Shown here: positions 25,447 to 33,793 of the stretch, in pieces
Numbering within the stretch: position 1 is the first letter of the stretch
Layout: each line of letters opens with the position of its first letter
Assembly: GCF_003148685.1 (NCBI RefSeq)
Contig: NZ_QGGR01000002.1
Span: 248,001-312,000, forward strand
Reading direction: 5' to 3'
Length of the DNA: 64,000 nucleotides
DNA from: Actinoplanes xinjiangensis
GTDB taxonomy: Bacteria; Actinomycetota; Actinomycetes; Mycobacteriales; Micromonosporaceae
Program-made: the position numbers and the translations under genes
Notes under the pieces: model-generated
What the model was told of the DNA's origin: nothing
Seen by the model: only the letters and a program-made list of their open reading frames with translations
Database searches by the model: none

Positions 25447-25525
25447 CTTTGTTTCACCGCGGCCTGTTCGCCCCGGCCCTTTGTTTCACCGCGGCGCCTG
25501 TTCGCCGCGGGCGCTTTGTTTCACC
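25447..25525 (-). promoter_or_regulatory. Three direct repeats upstream of allantoinase
   Basis: GGTGAAACAAAG (minus strand) occurs exactly at 25447-25458, 25479-25490 and 25514-25525, spaced 32 and 35 bp and joined by partly repeated GC-rich linkers with TGTTCGCC. The nearest copy begins 6 bp upstream of the TAGGGT -10 of allB. Spacing near three helical turns would suit a regulator array; a decayed ~33-bp minisatellite is the alternative. Confidence 0.55.
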
Positions 25526-25587
25526 CCGTGCGCATCAGGCCGGTCGGGCATGCCGTTACCGGCGGTAGCGGAGTACCGTGCCGCTCC

Positions 25588-26010
25588 ATGGTGCGACGAT
25601 GGAGTGTGGCGGCCCTGGCCGCCCTCTGCGGTGTGCTGATCGCGGCGGCCCGTTTCGGCGACGGCGCGCCCGGCACCGCCGCCCTGCTGCTGGCCGGATT
25701 CCTCGTACTCGCCTTCGTGCTGTCGCCGCTCGCGTTCCCCCGCGCCGCCGCGGTCGAGGACGACCGGCCGGTCGTCTACTGGCGGCCCGGCTGCGTGTTC
25801 TGCCTGCGGCTGCGGGCCCGCCTCGGTGCCGACGCGGACCGGCTGCGCTGGGTCGACATCTGGCAGGACCCGGCCGCGGCCGCCGCGGTCCGGGAGATCA
25901 CCGGCGGCGACGAGACCGTGCCGACCGTGGTGATCGGCGGCCGGGGCCACGTCAACCCCGACCCGTCCTGGCTGCGCGACCAGATCGTGCCGACCGCGCC
26001 TCAGGCCTGA
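25588..26010 (+). CDS. Membrane-anchored glutaredoxin/mycoredoxin-like protein
   Basis: The 140-residue protein has two N-terminal TM helices (~8-25, ~30-50) followed by a thioredoxin-fold domain: VVYWRPGCVFCLRLRARLG with a CVFC redox pair, and TVPTVVIGG with the cis-Pro before the second strand. Mycoredoxins use CxxC with mycothiol, the actinobacterial thiol; membrane anchoring would place it under the membrane. TACCGT lies 8 nt upstream of the ATG. The 3' end overlaps the convergent gene at 26001. Confidence 0.82.
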   Translation: MVRRWSVAALAALCGVLIAAARFGDGAPGTAALLLAGFLVLAFVLSPLAFPRAAAVEDDRPVVYWRPGCVFCLRLRARLGADADRLRWVDIWQDPAAAAAVREITGGDETVPTVVIGGRGHVNPDPSWLRDQIVPTAPQA

Positions 26011-26255
26011 ACCAGCTGGCCGTCGGTCCACCGCAGGAACCGGTCGAACAGTTCCGCCGGCGGCCCGGGTGGCAGCTCGGTCATGGCCCGGTCCAGGTGA
26101 CCCCACATGTACATCGTCAACATGACCCGGTCCGCACCGTCCGACAGGGACACTCGCGCGGGTGTGCACGGCCACGGATCACCGCACACCCGGCACTCCC
26201 ACGACGGCCGTTCACAAACGTGCTCTTCGTTACTCTGAGTCACACTCTTCTTCAC
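26001..26255 (-). CDS. Small zinc-ribbon-like protein
   Basis: The 84-residue protein has a four-Cys cluster (HVCERPSWECRVCGDPWPCTPARV) typical of small actinobacterial proteins with a CRxCGxPWPC motif, then LTMYMWGHLDRAMTELPPG. Metal binding is likely; function unknown. The start at 26255 gives a Lys/Ser/Thr-rich N-terminus. It converges on and slightly overlaps the mycoredoxin-like gene. Confidence 0.72.
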   Translation of the reverse strand: MKKSVTQSNEEHVCERPSWECRVCGDPWPCTPARVSLSDGADRVMLTMYMWGHLDRAMTELPPGPPAELFDRFLRWTDGQLVQA

Positions 26256-26394
26256 TGAACGACACTCCCTCGCGTTGCGCGCGGTCCCGTCCCGTAGTAC
26301 TCCCCACAGGCGGGAAAGGTTCGATCCACACGGGATTTGCCCATGCCGCTAGGGTCTGACTCACTGACACGGACCATCACGGAAGGCAACCGGC

Positions 26395-26709
26395 GTGACG
26401 AACCAGCAGCCCGCGGTGAACACCGGACCGAACATCCTCGTGCGCGGCGCCGCCGTCGCCGTCCTGGCCATCGCCGTCCTCACTTTCGCCGTCCTCGCGA
26501 TCATCGACCCGGCGTCGCTGATCAGCCTCGCGCCGGAATGGTTCGGCGAACCGGGCGCCTCCTCGGTCCTCGCCGGCGCCGGTCTCGCCGGCGTGATGGC
26601 GGGCCTGCTCTACAAGGCCGTCCGCGAGGGCAACCGTGGCCACGACGAGCTGGCGACGTGGCTGACGCTCGCCGCGCTCCTCATCGTGCCGATCTTCTCC
26701 ATGGTCTGA
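26395..26709 (+). CDS. Small membrane protein of unknown function
   Basis: The 104-residue protein has about three hydrophobic segments: LVRGAAVAVLAIAVLTFAVL, SSVLAGAGLAGVMAGLLY and TWLTLAALLIVPIFSMV. No family recognised. The GTG at 26395 has GGAAGG about 8 nt upstream. It is monocistronic; the 107 bp downstream show no clear hairpin. Confidence 0.68.
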   Translation: MTNQQPAVNTGPNILVRGAAVAVLAIAVLTFAVLAIIDPASLISLAPEWFGEPGASSVLAGAGLAGVMAGLLYKAVREGNRGHDELATWLTLAALLIVPIFSMV

Positions 26710-26816
26710 AAAACCCTCCTCATCGGGTACGCCCACACCTCCCACCACCGCACCACACCGAACCCCGCCTCCGGCGGCTGCCGCCGGAATTCCGTCGTGC
26801 CCGCCCACCTCAATCG

Positions 26817-27473
26817 CTAGGCGATCGTGGCGAATCCGTTCTCCGCGGCCGGCCCGAGATCGTGGATCTCACCCGCACCGCTGACCGTGAAAACGTGATT
26901 CCGCCGGGTCCGCGACTCGAATTCCGCCCACTCCCCACTCCCCCATTCACCGGGGCTGCGGGAATCGATTTCCGCATGATCCGGCCGGTCCACCAGCCGG
27001 ATCACGTGCACGACGTTGTCCCGCACCTCGATCCGCCACCGGTCGTCCTCCTCCTCACCCTCCGCGGTGATCACCCCGTTGACCACGTGGTCACAGGTGA
27101 AGTGCTCGAACACGGCCGGACGGAACCACGCCCCCGGCACGTCGCCGCGAATCTCCGCACCCGGTGCCAGAAACGTCTCCACCAGATACGCGAGCCAGAT
27201 CTCCGCGTGGTAGAACTTCTCCTCGCCGTTCCAGATGAGCGCGTCACCGGCGGCCGTCGGCACCCATTTGCACCAGTAGCCGGGATGTTCCGGGCCGGGG
27301 CCGTTCCCGCCGTACATCTCCCCGGGTGCCAGCCCGTTTCCGCTCACCGCATAGGGCCCGGCATCCCTCAGTTCGTGCCGGGTCTCGGCGAACCGGTCGA
27401 GGTATTCCACCTCGTAGGGATTCAGTGGCGGAACAATGGCGACCTGCCCCGTGAATCCGGTGTCATACCCCAC
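26817..27473 (-). CDS. Conserved hypothetical protein, last gene of the malate synthase set
   Basis: This 218-residue soluble protein begins MGYDTGFTGQVAIVPPLNPYEVEYLDRFAETRH and contains PGYWCKWVPTAAGDALIWNGEEKFYHAEIWLAYLVETFL. The pattern resembles actinobacterial proteins of unknown function. GTG 27473 has GGAGG 6 nt upstream and lies 21 bp after the DUF6986 stop, so it is probably in that operon. Residues ~125-200 vary in composition. No catalytic motif is recognised. Confidence 0.72.
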   Translation of the reverse strand: MGYDTGFTGQVAIVPPLNPYEVEYLDRFAETRHELRDAGPYAVSGNGLAPGEMYGGNGPGPEHPGYWCKWVPTAAGDALIWNGEEKFYHAEIWLAYLVETFLAPGAEIRGDVPGAWFRPAVFEHFTCDHVVNGVITAEGEEEDDRWRIEVRDNVVHVIRLVDRPDHAEIDSRSPGEWGSGEWAEFESRTRRNHVFTVSGAGEIHDLGPAAENGFATIA

Positions 27474-27494
27474 TGTCGTCCTCCGCTGCTCGTC

Positions 27495-28631
27495 TCACGC
27501 CAGGGTGGTCAACTGCTCCCGTGGGAACCCGGCATCGGTCAGTGCGCCGCAGTCCAGGCCGCGCAGCAGATATCCGGCGAGCGCCCGTGCGGTGGCCGGC
27601 TCGTCGGCGATGCCCCCGTCCTGCCGGTCCAGGTAGCGCCGCAGGCGGGTCACGGCCGCGTCCCGGCCGTCCCGGAAGAACTCGTAGGTCGCCGCATACC
27701 GGGTCGGCAGCTGGGCCGGATGCAGGTCCCAGCCCTGGTAGTAGCCGCGCTCCAGGGACCGGCGGACCAGTCGCCGGTGCAGGTCCCAGGCGGCGTGCAC
27801 GGCGGCGGTGTCCCCGACCGGGAGGACGTTGGTGGACCCGTCGGACAGGCGCACCCCGGTCTGGGCGGCGGCGGCCTGCATGACCGCCTTCGCGTAGTCG
27901 GCGACCGGGTGCTCCATCGACTGGTAGGCGGCGGCCACCCCGGCGGCGGCGCTGTAGTCGTAGGTGCCGTAGTGCAGCCCCGTGCACCGGCCGGCGGCCG
28001 CGGTGATCAGCCGCGCGACGGTCGCGGTCCCGTCGGCGGCGAGCACGGCCGACGGCAGTTCGATCTGGATCTCGAAGGTGAGGGCGCCGGCGCTCAGGCC
28101 GTACGACCGCTCCAGCTTCTCGCAGAGGGTGACCATGGCGGCGACCTGGCCGGTACCGCTGACCTTGGGCAGCGTGATCGTGAAGAGATCCTGGTAGTTG
28201 TCGAGGAAGAGGTCGAGGGTGCGCAGTGAGCGGCGCCGGGTCGCGGCCTCCAGGGATTTGATCCGGATGCCGAGGAACGGTGGACGTGGTCCGTCGGCGA
28301 GGATCGCGGCGGCCTTGCGGACGGCCGCGTCCTCCTGGTCGTCGTCGCGGACGCCGTAGCCGTCCTCGAAGTCGACGCGCAGGTCCTCGATCGGCTCGGC
28401 GGCGAGTTTGGCGCGGACCGCCGGGTCCGGCCAGGGGAAGTCGTGCCGGTCCATCGTGCCGAGGGCGATGCCGCCCCAGTCGCGGAAGTCGTCGAGACGG
28501 TCGGCCGGGATGTAGACGGTGTGGACCGGCTGCCGGCCGGGCCGGTCGCCCGGGTAGCGGGCCCGCAGGAACGCGTCGTGTGCGGCGAGGCCGGCGTCGA
28601 TCTCGGCGTAGTCGTCCTCGTTCAGGCGCAA
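27495..28631 (-). CDS. DUF6986 family CitE/HpcH-like aldolase-fold protein
   Basis: The 378-residue protein has a TIM-barrel lyase-like pattern related to citrate lyase beta and HpcH/HpaI enzymes: VDFEDGYGVRDDDQED and FEIQIELPSAVL supply acidic residues where that superfamily binds Mg, and GLHYGTYDYSAAAGV is characteristic. The start is a TTG at 28631, supported by GAGGAAGG 8-9 nt upstream; no ATG/GTG fits the conserved N-terminus (RLNEDDYAEIDAGL). It follows malate synthase by 59 bp. A reaction on a glyoxylate- or malate-related compound is likely but unproven. Confidence 0.82.
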   Translation of the reverse strand: MRLNEDDYAEIDAGLAAHDAFLRARYPGDRPGRQPVHTVYIPADRLDDFRDWGGIALGTMDRHDFPWPDPAVRAKLAAEPIEDLRVDFEDGYGVRDDDQEDAAVRKAAAILADGPRPPFLGIRIKSLEAATRRRSLRTLDLFLDNYQDLFTITLPKVSGTGQVAAMVTLCEKLERSYGLSAGALTFEIQIELPSAVLAADGTATVARLITAAAGRCTGLHYGTYDYSAAAGVAAAYQSMEHPVADYAKAVMQAAAAQTGVRLSDGSTNVLPVGDTAAVHAAWDLHRRLVRRSLERGYYQGWDLHPAQLPTRYAATYEFFRDGRDAAVTRLRRYLDRQDGGIADEPATARALAGYLLRGLDCGALTDAGFPREQLTTLA

Positions 28632-28690
28632 CAGTCGGCCCTTCCTCGCGGTGGGGTGTGCGGCCGGGACCGGCCCGGCCGCACCGTGGA

Positions 28691-30238
28691 TCAGTCGATC
28701 GAGTCGTAGGCGGCGCTGGTCAGGAAGTCGGCGAAGTCGTCGGCCAGCGCGACCCGCTCGAAGAGCTTGCGGGCGTCGTCGTAGCGGCCCGACGTCCAGG
28801 CCTCGTCGCCGACGGCCTCGCGGATCTTCGCGAGTTCCTCGTCCTCGATCCGCCCGACCAGCTCGGCGGTGATCGGCGTGCCGTCCTCGAGCTTCACTCC
28901 GTTGTGGATCCACTGCCAGACCTGGGACCGGGAGATCTCCGCGGTGGCGGCGTCCTCCATCAGGTTGTGGATCGCCACCGCGCCGTTGCCGCGCAGCCAC
29001 GCCTCCAGGTACTGCAGGGCCACGTTGACGTTGTTGTGCAGCCCGGCGCGGGTGACGGCGCCACCGCCGCCGGCCACGTCGAGCAGGTCGGTGGCGTCGA
29101 CCGCGACCTCGGGCCGCTTCTTGTCGAGCTGGTTCGGCCGGTCGCCGAGCACCCGGTCGAAGATCTCCCGGCAGACCGGCACCAGGTCGGGGTGGGCCAC
29201 CCAGGAACCGTCGAATCCGTCGCCGGCCTCGCGCTCCTTGTCCTCCCTGACCTTGGTCAGCGCGACCTTGTTGACCTCCTGGTCACGCCGGCTCGGGATG
29301 AACGCGGCCATGCCGCCCATCGCGAACGCACCCCGCTTGTGGCAGGTGGAGACGAGCAGCTCGGTGTAGGCCCGCATGAACGGTGCGGTCATCGTGACGG
29401 CCGCCCGGTCCGGCAGGATCATGTTCGGGTTGTCCCGGAAGTACTTGATGATGCTGAACAGGTAGTCCCAGCGGCCGGCGTTGAGCCCGGAGATGTGCGG
29501 GCGCAGCGCGTGCAGGATCTCCTCCATCTCGAACGCGGCCGGGATCGTCTCGATCAGCACGGTGGCGCGGATGGTGCCGACCGGGACGCCCAGCGTCTCC
29601 TGCGCGTAGGTGAAGACGTCGTTCCACAGTGCGGCTTCCTTGTGGGACTCCATCTTGGGCAGGTAGAAGTACGGTCCGCTGCCCCGCTCCAGCAGCTCCT
29701 TCGCGTTGTGGAAGAAGTAGAGACCGAAGTCGACGAGCGCGCCGACGGCCGGTTCGCCGTCCACCGGCAGGTGCCGCTCGTCGAGGTGCCAGCCGCGGGG
29801 GCGCATCACGATCGTCGGGTACGGCCCGCCGTTCAGCTCGTACGTCTTCTTCTCGGTCTCCAGGGTGATGGTGCGCCGGATCGCGTCGTACAGGTTCTGC
29901 TGCCCGTCGACGACGTTCGACCAGTGCGGGGTGTTCGCGTCCTCCAGGTCGGCCAGCCACACCTTGGCGCCCGAGTTCAGCGCGTTGATCGTCATCTTCC
30001 GCTCGGTGGGGCCGGTGATCTCGACCCGCCGGTCCTGCAGGTCGGCCGGGGCGGGCGGGGCGGACCACTCGGCGGCGCGGATGTCCGCCGTCTCGGCCAG
30101 GAAGCCCAGCGTGGCACCGGCCGCGATCTCCGCACGGCGCGTGGCACGCGCCTGGAGGAGCTCGTTACGGCGAGGCCGGAATCGCCGGTTCAGGTCGGCG
30201 ACGAACGCCACGGCCTCGTCGGACAGGATCTCGGTCAT
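28691..30238 (-). CDS. aceB: Malate synthase A
   Basis: The 515-residue enzyme has malate synthase A motifs: [67 protein letters not shown] and [13 protein letters not shown]. It condenses glyoxylate with acetyl-CoA to malate. No isocitrate lyase gene is present here; instead it lies between uricase-pathway and allantoinase-pathway genes, so its glyoxylate probably comes from ureidoglycolate. AGAGGA precedes the ATG by about 10 nt. The 171-bp upstream region (30239-30409) should hold its promoter. Confidence 0.96.
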   Translation of the reverse strand: MTEILSDEAVAFVADLNRRFRPRRNELLQARATRRAEIAAGATLGFLAETADIRAAEWSAPPAPADLQDRRVEITGPTERKMTINALNSGAKVWLADLEDANTPHWSNVVDGQQNLYDAIRRTITLETEKKTYELNGGPYPTIVMRPRGWHLDERHLPVDGEPAVGALVDFGLYFFHNAKELLERGSGPYFYLPKMESHKEAALWNDVFTYAQETLGVPVGTIRATVLIETIPAAFEMEEILHALRPHISGLNAGRWDYLFSIIKYFRDNPNMILPDRAAVTMTAPFMRAYTELLVSTCHKRGAFAMGGMAAFIPSRRDQEVNKVALTKVREDKEREAGDGFDGSWVAHPDLVPVCREIFDRVLGDRPNQLDKKRPEVAVDATDLLDVAGGGGAVTRAGLHNNVNVALQYLEAWLRGNGAVAIHNLMEDAATAEISRSQVWQWIHNGVKLEDGTPITAELVGRIEDEELAKIREAVGDEAWTSGRYDDARKLFERVALADDFADFLTSAAYDSID

Positions 30239-30409
30239 CGTTGACGATTCCTCTCAGTGTGGTTACTCCCCCGTACCGTAATCGAGCATTATTCATGGTC
30301 TCCTACGGTCTACCACTACCCGGAACCTGTGGTGTTCTTCTCTCCCGCGACGCTTCCTGCACCGCCTCTGTCCGGCTTTCTGCGCCCGCGCCTCTCCGAC
30401 TCCGGCTGT

Positions 30410-31753
30410 CTACACCGCGTCGATCAGTCGGCGGTGGGCGCGCCGGGCGTTCGCCGTCAACGTGTCGGCATCCGCACCGACCAGTTCACCGCGCTCGACG
30501 ATCGGACGGCCGCCGACCAGGGCCAGATCGACCCGCGCCGGTGGGCCGAACACCAGCGCCGCGACCTTGTCGTCGATGCCCTCGTGCCCCAGGCCGTCCA
30601 ACCGCCACATCACCAGGTCGGCCAGCTTGCCCGGCTCCAGCGAGCCCAGGTCGTCCTGGCGGCCCAGGCAGCGGGCCCCGCCGATGGTGCCGAGCCGCAG
30701 CGCCTCCCGCGCGCCGAACGATTTCGGGCCCTGCCGCTGACGTGCCGTATACAGCGCCTGCCGCAACTCGGCGCCCAGGTGCGACACCTCCTGCGAGGCC
30801 GCGCCGTCCACCCCGAGACCCACCGGTACGCCGTTGTCCAGCAGCTCACGCACCCGCGCCGCACCGGTGCCGAGCCGCGCGTTCGAACTCGGGCAGTGCG
30901 CCACACCGGTGCCGGTGGCTCCGAGTCTCGCGATCGCCGAGTCGTCCAGGTGCACGCCGTGGGCCAGCCAGACGTCGTCGCCGAGCCAGCCGACGCGCTC
31001 CGCATACTCCACCGGGGTGCAGCCGAACTGCTTGAGGCAGAACTCCTCCTCGTCGTCCGTCTCGGCGAGATGGGTGTGCAGCCGCACTCCCCTGCGCCGG
31101 GCCAGCACCGCAGCCTCCTCCATGAGACGCGTGGTGACCGAGAACGGCGAACAGGGCGCCACCGCGATCTGGAGCATCGCATCCGGTGACGGGTCGTGCC
31201 AGCGGTCGATCGCCGCCTCGGTGGCCGCGAGAGCCTCGTCGGTGTCCTCGACCACGTGGTCCGGTGGCAGGCCGCCGTCCTTGCGGCTCAGGTCCATCGA
31301 GCCACGGGTCGGGTGGAACCGCACCCCGATCTGCCGGGCCGCCTCGATCTCGGCGGCCAGCACGTCACCGCCGTCCCGCGGGAACACGTAATGGTGATCC
31401 ATGCTCGTGGTGCAGCCGGACAGCGCCAGCCAGCCCAGCCCGGCACCGGCCGCCGCGCCGACGATCTCCGCGTCCAGCCGGCCCCAGATCGGATAGAGCG
31501 TGGTGAGCCAGCCGAACAACGTCTCGTCCAGCGCCAGGCCGCGGGTCGCCCATTGGTAGAGGTGATGATGCGTGTTGACCAGGCCGGGTGTGACCAGGCA
31601 GCCGGTGCCGTCCCGGCGCTCCCCGGGCAGGTCGGAGCGGCCCGGCCCGACCGCGACGATACGGCCGTCGTCACCGACCACGACGTGGCCGCCGGCATAC
31701 TCCGTACCGGCCGCGTCGACCGTTGCGACGTGCGCGTTCTCGATGATGATCAC
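30410..31753 (-). CDS. 8-oxoguanine deaminase-type amidohydrolase
   Basis: This 447-residue enzyme belongs to the amidohydrolase deaminases (8-oxoguanine/guanine deaminase, TrzA/AtzA type): NTHHHLYQWATRGL, HTHLAETDDEE, HGVHLDD and VGLGVDGAAS supply the metal ligands and catalytic Asp. 8-Oxoguanine deamination yields urate, which the co-transcribed uricase oxidises. The GTG at 31753 overlaps the uricase stop by 4 nt (GTGA). Guanine as substrate cannot be excluded. Confidence 0.88.
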   Translation of the reverse strand: MIIIENAHVATVDAAGTEYAGGHVVVGDDGRIVAVGPGRSDLPGERRDGTGCLVTPGLVNTHHHLYQWATRGLALDETLFGWLTTLYPIWGRLDAEIVGAAAGAGLGWLALSGCTTSMDHHYVFPRDGGDVLAAEIEAARQIGVRFHPTRGSMDLSRKDGGLPPDHVVEDTDEALAATEAAIDRWHDPSPDAMLQIAVAPCSPFSVTTRLMEEAAVLARRRGVRLHTHLAETDDEEEFCLKQFGCTPVEYAERVGWLGDDVWLAHGVHLDDSAIARLGATGTGVAHCPSSNARLGTGAARVRELLDNGVPVGLGVDGAASQEVSHLGAELRQALYTARQRQGPKSFGAREALRLGTIGGARCLGRQDDLGSLEPGKLADLVMWRLDGLGHEGIDDKVAALVFGPPARVDLALVGGRPIVERGELVGADADTLTANARRAHRRLIDAV

Positions 31754-32610
31754 AGCCACCACTCCGCGGTCGCCGGGGGCGCGTCGTCGCGGACCACACT
31801 GCCCTCGATCAACCCGTACGGCCGGTCACCGGCGATGAACACCTCACCCGGGTTGTCCAGGCCGAACGGGGACAGGTCGGCCAGGTAGTGATGTCGGTTC
31901 GGCAGCGTGAGCCGCACCTCGGCGATCTCCGGACGGTCCTCGAGCACCCGCACGCCCATCGCGTGGAGCGTCTGTTGCAGCGAGTAGCTGTAGGTGCCGA
32001 CGAACGCCTTCACCAGTGCGTCGAGCGCCCCCTCGTGCGAGGCCGCCCAGTCGGTGTCGTCCCCGATGTGCCGCCAACGGGCGTCCACGGCCGTGGCCAG
32101 GATCCGGTCGGTGGTCGGTTTCAGCGTCGTGTAGCCGTCCTCGACGAACCCGTGGAACTCCGAATCCGTCGAGTTCAGCAGCACCAGGCCGGTCACGCCG
32201 GAGACCACCTGCACGCTCTCCCGCGTCACGGAGACCACGGTGGTCCGCACGTGATCGCCCCGTTTCCGGAACGAGTGCGGGCCCAGCCGGTCCCATGCGA
32301 ACGACTCGACCGACACCCCGGCCGCGTGCACCTGTGGCTGCGTGCTCACGAAATGCCGGGCCAGGAGCAGGGCGAACGTCTCCGGCTCGCCGACACCGTG
32401 CTCCTTGGCGAACGCATACACCGTGTTCTTCATCGTGTCGGTCGGCAGGACACCGGAGTTGTCGCCGGTCAGGTGAGCCGCGGTCAGGTCGCCGGAGAGC
32501 GCGATGCTGACGTTGAAGTCCACCAGGCCGTGCGAGTCACCGTCACGGTGCACCCGCACCAGACGCGTCTCCGCCTTGCCGTAGCGGTTCGGTCCGAGCA
32601 CGATCCCCAA
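31750..32610 (-). CDS. Urate oxidase (uricase)
   Basis: This 286-residue enzyme has uricase signatures: GPNRYGKAETRLVRV at the N-terminus, PTDTMKNTVYAFAKEHG with catalytic Thr, and NRHHYLADLSPFGLDNPGEVF near the C-terminus. It oxidises urate to 5-hydroxyisourate without a cofactor. The start is a TTG at 32610 with AGGGAG 9 nt upstream; the open frame extends to 32784, but that part is antisense-like to the HIU hydrolase. It follows uraH by 5 bp. Confidence 0.94.
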   Translation of the reverse strand: MGIVLGPNRYGKAETRLVRVHRDGDSHGLVDFNVSIALSGDLTAAHLTGDNSGVLPTDTMKNTVYAFAKEHGVGEPETFALLLARHFVSTQPQVHAAGVSVESFAWDRLGPHSFRKRGDHVRTTVVSVTRESVQVVSGVTGLVLLNSTDSEFHGFVEDGYTTLKPTTDRILATAVDARWRHIGDDTDWAASHEGALDALVKAFVGTYSYSLQQTLHAMGVRVLEDRPEIAEVRLTLPNRHHYLADLSPFGLDNPGEVFIAGDRPYGLIEGSVVRDDAPPATAEWWL

Positions 32611-32615
32611 CGGTG

Positions 32616-32975
32616 TCAGCTCCCTCGGTAGGTGGTGTAGCCGTACCGGCTGAGCAGCAGCGGCACGTGGTAGTGGCGATTCGGGTCGTGGACGTGGAAA
32701 GCGACCGTGATCTCCGGGAAGAAGCAGTCGCCGCCCAGATAGGGCTCCACGTAGAAGAACAGGCGATAGCCGCCGGCCTGCCACTCGTGCAGCGCCACCT
32801 CGTAGCGCAGACGGCCGTCGTCGTCGGTGCGGCCCTCGGCGATCGTGCTCCAGCCGTCCGAGTCGCGGCGCTCCAGCCGCACGTAGACGTCCTTCGCCGG
32901 GTCGCCGGTCACCGTGTCCAGGATGTGCGTCGAGATGCGGGCGTGGAACGCCGCGGTGACACCGTCAGAGGGCAT
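32616..32975 (-). CDS. uraH: 5-Hydroxyisourate hydrolase
   Basis: The 119-residue transthyretin-like enzyme has the N-terminal STHILDTVTGDPA motif and the diagnostic C-terminal YRGS. It hydrolyses 5-hydroxyisourate to OHCU. The ATG at 32975 lies within the last codons of uraD (11-bp overlap), so translation is coupled. Confidence 0.95.
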   Translation of the reverse strand: MPSDGVTAAFHARISTHILDTVTGDPAKDVYVRLERRDSDGWSTIAEGRTDDDGRLRYEVALHEWQAGGYRLFFYVEPYLGGDCFFPEITVAFHVHDPNRHYHVPLLLSRYGYTTYRGS

Positions 32976-33471
32976 CGAGCACCCGCTCCAGCCGCAGCCG
33001 CGCGATCTTGCGCAGCTCATCGGTCACGATCGCCCGCTCGGCCGCCTCGTCGTTGCCGAGCCGTTCCCGGGCGGCGGCGAGGATCTCGGCCTGCGACCGA
33101 CCGCTCGCGAAGATCAGGAAGACGTGCCCGAACCGCTCCTCATACGCCCGGTTCGCCGCGATGAGCTCGGCCTTCGCCGTGTCGTCGGCGCTCTGTGCGG
33201 CAGCCGACTGCTCGGCACGCGACCAGGCGGCCTCCTGCGAGTCGCCGGCGGCCCGCTCCCCGATCCGTGGATGCGCGGACAGGCCCTGCAACACCTCCGG
33301 CCAGCTCAGCTCACGACTCGCGGTATCGGCCGCGGCGAGAAGCCCGGCCCGGTCGGCGAACGGCCTCTTGGCGGCGACGGCCGCGCCCCAGGCGGGCGCC
33401 GCACAGCAGGCGAGCAACTCGGCCTCCAGACGCTCCGCGGGCAGAGCATTGAAGGACTCCAGCGCACCCAT
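32965..33471 (-). CDS. uraD: OHCU decarboxylase
   Basis: This 168-residue all-helical enzyme has the catalytic HPRIGERA motif and the terminal LRKIARLRLERVL helix of OHCU decarboxylases. It makes S-allantoin. It is first in the uraD-uraH-uricase-deaminase operon; a GAGGGGGTGACCG ribosome-binding region precedes the ATG. Confidence 0.95.
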   Translation of the reverse strand: MGALESFNALPAERLEAELLACCAAPAWGAAVAAKRPFADRAGLLAAADTASRELSWPEVLQGLSAHPRIGERAAGDSQEAAWSRAEQSAAAQSADDTAKAELIAANRAYEERFGHVFLIFASGRSQAEILAAARERLGNDEAAERAIVTDELRKIARLRLERVLDAL

Positions 33472-33600
33472 CGGTCACCCCCTCGTCGATGGCGATCAGT
33501 CAAGCAGGCCCGAACCGGGCCACGCACGGACGGACCGAAGAATTAACAAGCGCCACCCTGCCACGAATGCCGGCCGGAAATCTCGCCGTCCGCTCAGGGC

Positions 33601-33773
33601 TGTGGACAACCCCGCGAGCAGCGCATCCGGCCATGGCGCGGCCCGTCCTGTGGACAACCGCCGGAAATGCACCGCGACCTCGCCGTTATCCCACGGTGAC
33701 CCGGCCGTTTCCGAAGGCCGCCGTCATCCACAGAACCACGAACGGCGATCGCCGCGGGCGCCAGTGTGGACAA
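33601..33773. other. Cluster of DnaA boxes
   Basis: TGTGGACAA, the complement of the TTGTCCACA box used by high-GC actinobacteria, occurs exactly at 33601-33609, 33649-33657 and 33765-33773. A near-match in the other orientation, TCATCCACA, is at 33724-33732, and TTATCCCAC at 33686-33694 is a poorer one. All are in the 322-bp gap between uraD and the helicase gene. No dnaA, dnaN, rpmH or gyrB is nearby, so this is not the usual oriC context; a DnaA-binding or titration site is more likely. Confidence 0.65.
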
Positions 33774-33793
33774 CCGCGGAGGGCGCGGGCGGC

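Noticed and set aside
33601..33773. Chromosomal replication origin
   Set aside because: DnaA boxes are present, but dnaA, dnaN, recF, gyrB, rpmH and rnpA are all absent from the flanks, and box number is low for an actinobacterial oriC.
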